From DATGLE01 sp035294325 (GTDB taxonomy: Bacteria > Chloroflexota > Ktedonobacteria > Ktedonobacterales > Ktedonobacteraceae), in NCBI GenBank assembly GCA_035294325.1, contig DATGLE010000015.1, forward strand, positions 1 through 35,578: a stretch of DNA of 35,578 nucleotides, written 5' to 3'. Positions 21,344-29,170 of this stretch are shown here, piece after piece. Both the position numbers and the translations under genes were made by a program. The stretch's first letter is position 1. Every line of letters begins with the position of its first letter. The notes beneath the pieces are model-generated. The model made no database searches and was not told the DNA's origin. It was given only the letters and a program-made list of their open reading frames with translations.

Positions 21344-23356
21344 TTACATCGTGGTAATCGTGCCGTCGGTGTTGACGCGGATTGGCACCGCAGGTAATGG
21401 ACGGGGGGCAGGTCCGTCAAGCACTTTCGCGTTGTTTGCGGGATCAAACATGGAGAAGTGGAGCGGGCATACAATCAACTGCTTCTGAGGATCGTAATGC
21501 ACAATAACGCCTTCATGTGTGCAGATCTTTTCATAGGCCACAAATTTTCCGCCCGGCAGGTGGATGAGCATGCTCATCTTGCCATCCGCCGGGTTGGTGA
21601 AGTCAGAGGCCGAATTGAGCGCCAGCTTCGTGGAGCCAATGACGGCCCCGCTATGGCCTGGCGTTGAGTTCGGCTTCGGTGTGGTTGCCTGCGTTCCCGT
21701 CGCTTTGCCTTTGGTCGACTTGATCTGCATCTGGCCGGCGGTCCCTGTCTGCGTCGCCCCCTGTGTCTTCGTTGTATTGTGCGGTCCCAGCATCTGCTGT
21801 GCCGAATGGATAAGGCTTCTGTTGACGATAATCGCGGCCCCGGCCGCGATTACTCCACCGGAGACGAGCGCGGCCACGGCCTGGCGCCGGCTCAGGTTCA
21901 GGCTATTGCCTCGCCTCCTGTTCCTGCCCCTGCCGGGACCTGATGGTCGCGTTGGGCGGGGCTGCATCGTGCCAGGCTGCGGATTCCAGCGCTCGCGCTC
22001 AGGATCCGAGAGGCGGAGCGAATTTTCGTAGGGAGGCTGTTCCCACCAGCCGGGTGACATGGCTGCGGGCATATTTCCCCGGCGCGGCGGCGGGGGTGGG
22101 GATAGCGGTTCTGCTGCCACTGTCTTTTCCCGTGGTGGCTCATATTGCAATGGAGGCGGGGGTGGCAGCGTTGGCGCTGGCTGTGCCGGCGCGCTGCGCT
22201 GTGCTGTTGACGCATCTACAGCGGGCAATTGCCCGGTGACGATGGGGGGGACCAGTTGCCAGGAGTCTGTGACGCCCGCCGGGCGCTGCGTGGGTGGACC
22301 CGGCTTCCTGACGGCGGCGAGCTTGCCGGTGACGATAGGCGGGAGAAGCTGCCAGTTCGTCGAGGAGCCATCTTCTCCCCATGTGCCGGGGAGCTTGCCG
22401 CTGCGCGAACCGTTATGGACCCCGTTAGCGGCTTTCATTTCGCCTGTGAAGCTGCGCAATGTGGGACTCGTGGCGCCGATAGATACCTGGGTAAAGGCTT
22501 CCGCTAGCTCGCTCACGCTCTGAAAGCGCCGCGCCGGATCGCGCTCCAATGCCTGGTTGATGACTGAGATCAGGCCAATTGGAATATCGGGGCAGAGCGC
22601 GCGCAGCGAAGGCATGGACTGCTGCACATGCATGCGGGCGACATCCAATGGGTTCGCGCCCATGAACGCCGGCCTGCCGGAGAGCAGTTCGAAGAGGATC
22701 ATACCCAGCGAGTAAATATCGGAACGGACATCTATCGACTGCCCCTGTACCACTTCGGGGGCGATGTATTCGGGAGCCGCCAGCAGCGTATCGGCGATAC
22801 TGAACAGGTGGGCATAGGGCTGCTCATCAGGTTCGATGCCGCTCTTTTGCAAGATATGCATCAGGCCAAAACCCGCGACCAGCATCATCTGCTCATCGTT
22901 CAAGACGATGTTGGAGGGCTTCAGCGTTCCATGAATCACGCCTCTGCTATGGGCAAATCCCAGTCCCGCCGCGATCTGCTCCAGAATATCCAGGACATCC
23001 TCGTGAGCGCAGCGTCCCTGTTGTTTCAGAACATCGGCCAGCGATCCATTCATCATATAAGGCGTTACGAGATATGGCCTGCCAATATATTCACCATAGT
23101 CATGTACAGGCATAATATGCTCGTGGCGCAGCGTGGTGAGCGCGGCTGCCTCCTGCCGGAAGCGCTGCATGAAGCGGTTTCGCGCGTCGAGTGACAGGCG
23201 CTGCGGTATGTTGAAAAGTGTGAGGGCGACATGATCCCGGGTTGAGAGATTCCGCGCCAGATAAACGGTATTCAGGCGCCCCTGCCCCAGCAAGCGCTCC
23301 ACCCGATTGTTGCCTAGCACCTGCCCTACAAGCTGATCTACTGGCAGTGTTTGCAT
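21344..23356 (-). CDS. Pseudokinase-Rieske [2Fe-2S] fusion protein (670 aa)
   Basis: Residues 1-290 are a Hanks-type kinase fold that aligns without gaps to the kinase at 16161-17876 over its first 170 residues. However, the ATP lysine is T46 (VALT), the catalytic-loop HCD is HGT (142-144), and DFG is GFG (162-164). All three catalytic residues are gone, so it should not phosphorylate. Residues 300-485 are a Pro-rich linker with two WQL-x-PPIVTG-x-L repeats. S489-R490-R491 followed by a hydrophobic stretch to 512 resembles a Tat signal anchor. Residues 570-670 form a Rieske domain with C612-x-H614 and C630-x2-H633 as cluster ligands. Likely topology is a cytosolic pseudokinase and an extracytoplasmic redox domain. 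Confidence 0.9.
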   Translation of the reverse strand: MQTLPVDQLVGQVLGNNRVERLLGQGRLNTVYLARNLSTRDHVALTLFNIPQRLSLDARNRFMQRFRQEAAALTTLRHEHIMPVHDYGEYIGRPYLVTPYMMNGSLADVLKQQGRCAHEDVLDILEQIAAGLGFAHSRGVIHGTLKPSNIVLNDEQMMLVAGFGLMHILQKSGIEPDEQPYAHLFSIADTLLAAPEYIAPEVVQGQSIDVRSDIYSLGMILFELLSGRPAFMGANPLDVARMHVQQSMPSLRALCPDIPIGLISVINQALERDPARRFQSVSELAEAFTQVSIGATSPTLRSFTGEMKAANGVHNGSRSGKLPGTWGEDGSSTNWQLLPPIVTGKLAAVRKPGPPTQRPAGVTDSWQLVPPIVTGQLPAVDASTAQRSAPAQPAPTLPPPPPLQYEPPREKTVAAEPLSPPPPPRRGNMPAAMSPGWWEQPPYENSLRLSDPERERWNPQPGTMQPRPTRPSGPGRGRNRRRGNSLNLSRRQAVAALVSGGVIAAGAAIIVNRSLIHSAQQMLGPHNTTKTQGATQTGTAGQMQIKSTKGKATGTQATTPKPNSTPGHSGAVIGSTKLALNSASDFTNPADGKMSMLIHLPGGKFVAYEKICTHEGVIVHYDPQKQLIVCPLHFSMFDPANNAKVLDGPAPRPLPAVPIRVNTDGTITTM

Positions 23357-23443
23357 ACTTCCCCCGAATTTCTATGACGAATATGGAAGCGCGCACCGGC
23401 TTCGATGCGCTAGATGTCTGTTTAACATTCTTGTATGCCAAAA

Positions 23444-23472
23444 AGTCTACACAGTGTATCACGGTGCGTCAA
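23444..23472 (-). promoter_or_regulatory. Candidate promoter of the pseudokinase-Rieske gene
   Basis: On the minus strand, TTGACG (23467-23472) and TAGACT (23444-23449) are 17 bases apart, about 90 bases before the start codon. Matches are five and four of six. Confidence 0.45.
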
Positions 23473-23474
23473 TG

Positions 23475-23704
23475 AGGTCTGTTCAAACTAGGACTTGTGG
23501 GGGACCTGTGTAATCAGAATCACGCATGGACCGTTAACCTGCGTGATGCCAGCAAGGGATGATGGAATGCTGTAGTTCGCTACCGCCCCGGCGGTCGGGT
23601 GGGGAGAGAGGAGAGAGCAACCCGACCGCTACAATTTAGGAGCAGGTATGGGGGATATCGAGGGGGATGGGAGAGCATATTTAGTTTTGAACCTTTGTTC
23701 TACA
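23475..23704 (-). ncRNA. Putative structured small RNA (about 230 nt), family not recognised
   Basis: No coding frame fits. Downstream of a strong promoter (23711-23739), the minus-strand transcript has three nested or serial stems. The closing helix is 23682-23692 with 23481-23490 (GTTCAAAACTA / TAGTTTGAAC, one bulge). A 10-bp stem (23591-23600 with 23620-23629) holds a pyrimidine-rich loop (TGCTCTCTCCTCTCTCCCC). An 8-bp stem (23519-23526 with 23540-23547) lies near the 3' end. C-rich single strands, complementary to Shine-Dalgarno-like sequence, recur between stems. The 3' end is uncertain because no T-run follows. It may instead be a long leader of the pseudokinase gene. Confidence 0.4.
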
Positions 23705-23710
23705 TGAGGC

Positions 23711-23739
23711 ATAATACCACAGGCCCCGCCTGTTGTCAA
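23711..23739 (-). promoter_or_regulatory. Strong orphan sigma-70-type promoter with palindromic spacer
   Basis: On the minus strand, TTGACA (23734-23739) and TATTAT (23711-23716) are exactly 17 bases apart. The spacer contains ACAGGC-GGG-GCCTGT, an inverted repeat placed between -35 and -10 where a regulator could bind. The nearest start codon is about 350 bases away. Confidence 0.65.
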
Positions 23740-23841
23740 GAGGAAAATAGAAAATTTGTTCTATATCCAAAAAGATGAATATAGTGGCGCTGCGCGTCAC
23801 TTTTTGCACTCCTCGCCACCTGCGGTGGCTCGCCCAGGATG

Positions 23842-24015
23842 GGAGCAGCGACTGGCGCCGCCCTTCGGCGGCGCCAGTCGCTGCTCCGTCGAGGGGAAGG
23901 CGCTTGTAGCTGGCTGCTCCGTCGAGGGGAAGGCGCTTGTAGCTGGCTGCCCCGTCGAGGGGAAGGCGCTTGTAGCTGGCTGCTCCGTCGAGGGGAAGGC
24001 GCTTGTAGCGGCTTT
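23842..24015. repeat. 21-bp-arm hairpin running into four 33-bp tandem repeats
   Basis: The hairpin 23842-23862 / 23867-23887 is perfect, with loop CTTC. Its right arm runs into direct repeats starting at 23884, 23917, 23950 and 23983 (core TCGAGGGGAAGGCGCTTGTA), with a decayed fifth unit near 24016-24040. The unit is a multiple of three, so open frames cross it, but no start site or family supports translation. It is part of the 956-bp gap between the pseudokinase and DUF1015 genes. Confidence 0.85.
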
Positions 24016-24099
24016 CAGCGAGGGGGAGGCGCTTGCGGTGCCCGTCTTGTGAGAGCATGTCAGACGCTCAGCATCCTCATCCTCTCTATGGAGTCGTCG

Positions 24100-24232
24100 C
24101 GCGGCGGAGCCGCAGGCGCAAGCCAGCGAGGGTGTCGAAGATCAGACCCTCTCTGAATGGTATTGGTGTGGAAAATGCACTGCGCGCATTTTCCACACCA
24201 ATACCATTCATCCCAGGTGCGGCGGAGCCGCA
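24100..24232. repeat. Near-perfect hairpin with satellites (family copy 7)
   Basis: Arms 24154-24178 and 24186-24210 pair throughout. The apex region GCAC-TGC-GCGC has one A/C mismatch relative to the GCGC-TGC-GCGC apex of copy 6, as if by a point mutation. The left flank has GCGGCGGAGCCGCAGGCGC and GCGAGGGTGTCGAAGATC, which resemble flanks of copies 5 and 10. The right flank has GTGCGGCGGAGCCGCAC. Confidence 0.82.
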
Positions 24233-24248
24233 CGAGCGCATTGCGAAG

Positions 24249-24257
24249 TGGTACAAT
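24249..24257 (+). promoter_or_regulatory. Candidate extended -10 promoter of the DUF1015 gene
   Basis: TG-G-TACAAT is an extended -10 element with a five-of-six hexamer, 56 bases before the ATG at 24313. No clear -35 is seen. Confidence 0.35.
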
Positions 24258-24312
24258 GGGCAGCGTAAGCAAAATATTTCCCTTGATCAACGAGTGGAGG
24301 ATTTAAAGCTAT

Positions 24313-25620
24313 ATGGCAGAGGTCAGACCTTTACGGGGATTACGCTACGCGCGTGAGAAAGTCGGTGATCTGGCTCAGGTAGTTACGCCGCCCTTCGATG
24401 TTATCAGTAAGGAGGCGCAGGCCAGGTATTACGAGCGCAGCCCCTATAACGTTATTCGCCTGGAACTGGGCCGTGCGCTGCCCACAGACGATACGCTCGA
24501 TAATGTCTACACGCGCGCGGCGGCGACGCTGGCCGAGTGGCGCTTGCAGGGCGTGCTGCGCGAGGATGCCGTGCCTGCCTGCTATCTGTACCAGCAGAGC
24601 TTCAAGCATGGCGATCAGCGGCTCACACGCACGAGCCTGCTGGCCCGTGTGCGCCTGGAGCCGTGGAGTGCGCACGTTATCTTGCCGCACGAGCATACGC
24701 TGGCGAAGGCCAGAGATGACCGTTTGCAGCTCTACCGCGCATGCGCCGCCAATTTCAGCCCGATTATGAGCATGTACGAGGATCCTCAGGGACGCATACG
24801 CCGGCTTTTAAGCTCCTATGCGGCCCACCCGGAGGTGCAGTTTATCGATGAGGCCGGCGAGGAGCACCGTCTTCAGCCCATTACTGACGCGCAGCAGATC
24901 GCGCTGATTCAGGATTTCTTCGCGCCGCGCCAGCTTTATATCGCCGATGGGCATCATCGCTATGAGACGGCGCTGAATTATCAGGCGGAGATCCGCGAGC
25001 AGCGCAAAGATCTTCATGCCGACGACGCCGTGAACTTCGCGTTGATGGCGCTGATCGACGTGGATGATCCAGGCTGGCTGGTCCTGCCCACGCATCGCCT
25101 GCTATCGGGACTGGATCGTCCGGCCCTTGAGCAGCTTGCGCCGGAGCGACTTGCCCGCTATTTTACAATCCAGGCTCTCGATACTGCGGCCACGCCCCAG
25201 GCCATCCTGCAACGACTGGCGCAGGCTGGACAGGAGCGGCCATCGTTCGTGCTGCTCACAAATGAGCAGGTGTTGCTGCTCGGCGTGAATGAGCAGGGAC
25301 GGCAGCATATGCAGAGCAGCGGGCACTCACAGGCATGGAATGAGCTGGATGTCGCCATGCTGCAACGACTGCTGCTGGAGGGACTGCTGGAATTGAGTGC
25401 GGCGGATATGACGGCGGGTAGATATGTCTCCTTCACGCATGAGCCGGAGCAGGCGTTTCGGGCGGTAAGGCAGGGCGAGGCGCAGGCGGCGCTCCTGCTC
25501 AACAGTACGCCGCTGCGCCAGGTGTGCGCGGTGGCGCAGGCCGATGATCGCATGCCGCAGAAGTCTACGTACATCTACCCCAAGTTGATTACCGGCCTGG
25601 TGATGAATCCTTTGTGGTAA
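24313..25620 (+). CDS. DUF1015 family protein (435 aa)
   Basis: The N terminus matches DUF1015 proteins: VRPLRGLRYA, VVTPPFDVISKE, YNVIRLELG. The middle holds the conserved LYIADGHHRYETALNY segment with paired histidines. Length is normal. The family is widespread, sometimes beside serine biosynthesis genes and annotated SerC-associated; its reaction is not established. GGAGG precedes the ATG by 12 bases. A PEP mutase/isocitrate lyase-type gene follows 25 bases after the stop and is probably co-transcribed. Confidence 0.88.
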   Translation: MAEVRPLRGLRYAREKVGDLAQVVTPPFDVISKEAQARYYERSPYNVIRLELGRALPTDDTLDNVYTRAAATLAEWRLQGVLREDAVPACYLYQQSFKHGDQRLTRTSLLARVRLEPWSAHVILPHEHTLAKARDDRLQLYRACAANFSPIMSMYEDPQGRIRRLLSSYAAHPEVQFIDEAGEEHRLQPITDAQQIALIQDFFAPRQLYIADGHHRYETALNYQAEIREQRKDLHADDAVNFALMALIDVDDPGWLVLPTHRLLSGLDRPALEQLAPERLARYFTIQALDTAATPQAILQRLAQAGQERPSFVLLTNEQVLLLGVNEQGRQHMQSSGHSQAWNELDVAMLQRLLLEGLLELSAADMTAGRYVSFTHEPEQAFRAVRQGEAQAALLLNSTPLRQVCAVAQADDRMPQKSTYIYPKLITGLVMNPLW

Positions 25621-25645
25621 CATATCCAGGAAAGGGAAGGTTACA

Positions 25646-26527
25646 ATGCGCACAACAACACGTTTACGTGAACTGCTGGCGGGACCTGACCTGATCGTTG
25701 CGCCGGGCGCCTATGACGCACTTGGTGCGCGTCTGATCGCTCAGGCCGGATTTCCCGCTGTCTACATGACGGGCTATGGTACGGCGGCGAGCGTGCTGGG
25801 GCAGCCCGACGTAGGACTGCTGACGATGAGCGAGATGGTGAGCCGGGCCGCCGCGCTCGCCGCCGTCACCGGTGATATTCCGCTCATCGCCGATGCCGAT
25901 ACCGGGTACGGCAATCCCATCAACGTGCGCCGCACCATCCGCGAGTACGAGCGCGCGGGAGTGGCCGGTGTCCATATCGAGGATCAGATATGGCCCAAAA
26001 AATGCGGCCATATGGAGGGGAAGCAGGTCATCCCTGCCGAAGAGATGGTACAGAAGATCCGTGCCGCCGTTGATGCCCGCCAGGATCCCGATTTTGTCAT
26101 CATCGCGCGCACCGACGCCGGCGCGGTATACGGTTTCGAGGATGCGCTGCGGCGCGGTCAATTGTATCGTGAGGCGGGGGCCGACATGCTCTTTATCGAG
26201 GCGCCGCGCTCGCTTGCCGAACTCCAGGGTATCACCCGCGCCTTCCCGGATGTACCCCTGCTTTTCAACTGGGCCGAAAGCGGTAAGACGCCGGCTCTCC
26301 CACTGAAAGATATTCGTGCGCTCGGCTTCAAGCTTGTGATCTTCCCGGTGAGCCTGCTCTTCGCGGCCACCCACACCATGCTGGAACTGCTGGATTTGCT
26401 CAAGCGCGGCGAAACGTCGCAGCCATTCGTCTCGCGCATGGTCTCGTTCGGGCAGTTTACCGACCTGATAGGGCTGCCGGAGATCCAGGCCCTTGAGCGC
26501 CGCTACGGCGTTCAACAAGAAGGATAA
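25646..26527 (+). CDS. Isocitrate lyase/PEP mutase superfamily protein, PrpB-like (293 aa)
   Basis: An alpha/beta-barrel C-C or P-C lyase. Motifs are VAPGAYDALGARLI, the metal site DADTGYG (83-89), GVHIEDQ (109-114) and the catalytic loop KKCGH (118-122). Length fits 2-methylisocitrate lyase, oxaloacetate decarboxylase or carboxyphosphonoenolpyruvate mutase relatives; these cannot be separated with certainty by eye. It is second in a likely two-gene unit after DUF1015. GGGAAGG is its ribosome-binding site. The stop codon overlaps the first base of a large palindrome shared with the convergent histidine kinase gene. Confidence 0.88.
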   Translation: MRTTTRLRELLAGPDLIVAPGAYDALGARLIAQAGFPAVYMTGYGTAASVLGQPDVGLLTMSEMVSRAAALAAVTGDIPLIADADTGYGNPINVRRTIREYERAGVAGVHIEDQIWPKKCGHMEGKQVIPAEEMVQKIRAAVDARQDPDFVIIARTDAGAVYGFEDALRRGQLYREAGADMLFIEAPRSLAELQGITRAFPDVPLLFNWAESGKTPALPLKDIRALGFKLVIFPVSLLFAATHTMLELLDLLKRGETSQPFVSRMVSFGQFTDLIGLPEIQALERRYGVQQEG

Positions 26528-26592
26528 ATCTACAGTATGTTGTGTGGTAAATGCGCGCTGCGCGCATTTACCACACAACATACTGTAGATTT
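26526..26592. terminator. Stop-to-stop palindrome between convergent genes (family copy 8)
   Basis: A perfect 67-bp palindrome with a single central T (apex GCGCGC-T-GCGCGC, or GCGC-GCTGC-GCGC) has arms beginning AAATCTACAGTATGTTGTG. The left end lies inside the TAA of the lyase gene (26525-26527). The right end is the first base of the minus-strand TAA of the histidine kinase gene (26592-26594). It should terminate both transcripts and brings A/T at each stem foot. No satellites flank it. Confidence 0.85.
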
Positions 26593-28805
26593 TAAGAAGG
26601 GAGTGGCAGGGTGAACCAGAAGGTAGAGCCTTTTCCGGGCTTGCTGTCGAAGCCTACCTGCCCATGCTGCCGCTGAATCAATTGCTGGCAGATATAGAGG
26701 CCCAGGCCCAAACCTTCCTTCCATCCGCTCTGGACAGGCGTGCGAGGCACCTGAACAAAGCGCTTCCAGATGTGCTCCTGCTGTTCGTGAGACAGGCCCG
26801 GTCCATGATCCTGCACCCACACGCGCACGGCCTCCGTCTCCGGGGTCATACCGACATGTACCGGCTGGCTGGCTGGAGAAAACTTGAGGGCGTTGGTCAC
26901 ATAATTGCCGAGCACCTGCTGAATGCGGTCACGATCCGCATAGACCATGATAGGATCCTGTTCAGGCAGTTCCAGTGTGATGAGCCGTGAAGGATGGCCG
27001 GCCTGATAATCCTGCACCGTTTCATATACCATCTCAACCAGATTGAAGTCGCTTTCATGCAATTCCAGCTTGTCTTCCTGAATGCGTGAGATGTCCAGCA
27101 GGTCGTTGATGAGGCGCTTCTGGACGCGCAACTGCTGCTGGCTGCGACCCAGCATGGTCAGCACTTCTTCCAGCATCTGCTGCTGCTCCTGGGGCATCTG
27201 CTCTGCCTGACCGAGCAGCCGCGTGAGCCGGCGTTGTGCAAGCTGCACATTTCCTTGCAAGGCCGTCAGAGGAGTCTTTAATTCATGCGTCACCAGGCTG
27301 ATGAATACCTCGCGCTGCTGCTCCAGCTCTTTGTATCTGGTCATATCGCGGATAATGTCCGATGCCCCGATAACGGCGCCCCTGCTATTCTTGATAGGGG
27401 AAACCGTAACGGAGACGGGCAAAATACTTCCATCCTTGCGCATACGCGTCGTATCGAAGTGCTCTATGTGTTCTGTATGGCGAATGCGCTCCATGATCTG
27501 CGTAAATTCGCTCCGGCGATCTGGCGGGTAGATGAGCGTAACTGACTGTCCTACGATCTCCTCTGCGCTATAGCCAAACATGCGTTCCGCCGCGGCGTTC
27601 CAACTGGTGATAATGCCATCCAGATCCTTACTTAGAATGGCGTCCTCCGAAGAGGAGACGATGGAGGCCAGGTAAAGGTGAGCCTTCGATTCCTCCTGGC
27701 GCTCGGTAACGTCGTGCAGGGTACATTGGATGATCTCGTGCCCATTAACCGGGAACAGAGTGCTCGCGAACTCGACGTAGTGTAATTCTCCGCGCCTGGT
27801 ATGCAACGGCATTGCATCATAATGGAGCGTGCGCTGCTTCTGTATCTCTCGCAGGAAATCGGCGTTCGCTTCGCGGTTCGCAAACAGGCCAATGCTCCAG
27901 AGTTCCTGGCCCAGCACCTCCTCGTGTGTATAGCCAAGCAGGCCGGTCAGCGCAGGATTGGCTTCGGTGACAAGGCCACTGATTGGGTCGACCATCAGAA
28001 TGCCATCCAGGGAGGTTTCAAAGAGACGGCGGTAGCGATTCTCAGAGATCCAGAGCTGTTTCTCAACTGCCTTGCGTTCGGCAATCTCGGCTTCGAGCGA
28101 GGCGGCCTTCTGTTGTAATGCGCTCACGACGCGCAGTCGCTCGTCCGAGTTTGCGAGCAGCGTATAGCGCTCGTCAGGAATGACGTGGGAATGCAGTTCG
28201 CCTATTCTGGAGAACAGTTCGTAATATTCCGCTCTGGCAAAGCCCTGCATCGGGTAAGCGCAGAAGAGCGAGAAGGAAGGAGTAGTGCTGCGCAGTTCGT
28301 TCCAGAGCGCTTCCACAGCGATAGCGGCGTCGTAGTTCCCCTCCGTCCAGAGCAGGGCAACCATTTCTCCGAAGACATGGACACGGCGCCCGTTCTTTGC
28401 CGCCTGCGCGATCTGGTCCCCAATCACGCGGGTGAACAGGGCCGGATCCGGAGCCCCGTCGACCATGAACCGGGCGAGCGTCTCCTGCGCATCCAGTGCG
28501 AAATATTTCCCCTGTCTACGAACTACACTCAGATCCAGGCCATTCGCGCGCAGCAGCTTCTCCAATCCCTGGCGGTGGTCCTTTGTCGCGATAACAATGC
28601 AGGCCGCGCCCGCCCCCAGGCCCGCGCCGATATAGCTGCTAGCCGCGTTCAGCAAAAATTCGTCAGACTCGTAGAACTGCACAAAGTGCTCGTCCGTGCC
28701 TATCGCAGTCCGGGAAGGAAGCAGAGCCGTATCCAGGCGCCCCCGCTGCTCCTGTGCTTCCCCTGCATAGGTATCTGCACGCGTCTGTTTCCGGGTGCTG
28801 GTCAT
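26592..28805 (-). CDS. MEDS-PAS-PAS sensor histidine kinase (737 aa)
   Basis: Residues about 36-205 form a MEDS (DcmR-like sensory) domain: HFVQFYESDEFLLNAASSYI, GEMVALLWTEGNY and FSLFCAYPM. Two PAS domains follow at about 255-370 and 377-490. HisKA has H507 in the VTHELKTPLTALQGN H-box. The HATPase domain has the N-box around 634-638 (NYVTNAL), DHGPG (666-670) and GLGLGL (698-703). No membrane helix is seen, so it should be cytosolic. It autophosphorylates on H507 and passes phosphate to a response regulator that is not encoded nearby. MEDS domains sense small C1 or hydrocarbon compounds in a few cases; the ligand here is unknown. Confidence 0.92.
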   Translation of the reverse strand: MTSTRKQTRADTYAGEAQEQRGRLDTALLPSRTAIGTDEHFVQFYESDEFLLNAASSYIGAGLGAGAACIVIATKDHRQGLEKLLRANGLDLSVVRRQGKYFALDAQETLARFMVDGAPDPALFTRVIGDQIAQAAKNGRRVHVFGEMVALLWTEGNYDAAIAVEALWNELRSTTPSFSLFCAYPMQGFARAEYYELFSRIGELHSHVIPDERYTLLANSDERLRVVSALQQKAASLEAEIAERKAVEKQLWISENRYRRLFETSLDGILMVDPISGLVTEANPALTGLLGYTHEEVLGQELWSIGLFANREANADFLREIQKQRTLHYDAMPLHTRRGELHYVEFASTLFPVNGHEIIQCTLHDVTERQEESKAHLYLASIVSSSEDAILSKDLDGIITSWNAAAERMFGYSAEEIVGQSVTLIYPPDRRSEFTQIMERIRHTEHIEHFDTTRMRKDGSILPVSVTVSPIKNSRGAVIGASDIIRDMTRYKELEQQREVFISLVTHELKTPLTALQGNVQLAQRRLTRLLGQAEQMPQEQQQMLEEVLTMLGRSQQQLRVQKRLINDLLDISRIQEDKLELHESDFNLVEMVYETVQDYQAGHPSRLITLELPEQDPIMVYADRDRIQQVLGNYVTNALKFSPASQPVHVGMTPETEAVRVWVQDHGPGLSHEQQEHIWKRFVQVPRTPVQSGWKEGLGLGLYICQQLIQRQHGQVGFDSKPGKGSTFWFTLPLPS

Positions 28806-28888
28806 GAGGTTCGATCCTTCCCTCTGAGGAATAGCGCCTGAAATAAAGAAAAAAAATCCATAGAAAAGCCCACAAAGTCTCTGCGCAT

Positions 28889-28917
28889 ACTATAAACTCT
28901 TCGCTTTGTTAAAGCAA
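28889..28917 (-). promoter_or_regulatory. Candidate promoter of the histidine kinase gene
   Basis: On the minus strand, TTGCTT (28912-28917) and TATAGT (28889-28894) are 17 bases apart. The -10 matches five of six; the -35 is weak. The predicted leader is about 75 bases. Confidence 0.3.
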
Positions 28918-29170
28918 GGTCAACCATTCACAAGGTTCGATGTGGCGTTTCCCTACTTTATTTATCATTTACTCATACTATTAGAGAAAAATTAGTATGC
29001 GTTTAAAGCGTTATGAGAGTAATTATTGTTGACTTGCAAATTATAGGTTTACTGGTTATTCTATGAAGAGCAAAAGCGATTCACTCTTTTGTTGGAAATC
29101 GCGTGAAAGCGGCCGGTGATAGATCATTATTGCTGGTCTGGTTGGATGAAAACAAAAGGAGGAACCTTAG
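28918..29170. promoter_or_regulatory. AT-rich divergent control region upstream of the first GlsB-type gene
   Basis: Contains an inverted repeat CATACTA (28974-28980) / TAGTATG (28993-28999), a possible operator, and TTGACT at 29029-29034, a possible -35 without a well-placed -10. GGAGG precedes the GlsB ATG. There is no coding frame of note. Confidence 0.35.

Noticed and set aside
21564..22523. Plus-strand open frames opposite the Pro-rich linker of the pseudokinase-Rieske gene
   Set aside because: They are composition-driven Gly/Ala-rich antisense frames with no recognisable domain.
23475..23704. 6S RNA, tmRNA or SRP RNA
   Set aside because: The closing stem and length suggested 6S RNA, but I could not match a central bubble pattern, and no tmRNA or SRP signature motifs are seen. 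It is left as an unidentified RNA.
23884..24015. CRISPR-like array or repeat-containing peptide gene
   Set aside because: The 33-bp units are contiguous without spacers. The frame through them has no ribosome-binding site or recognised family.
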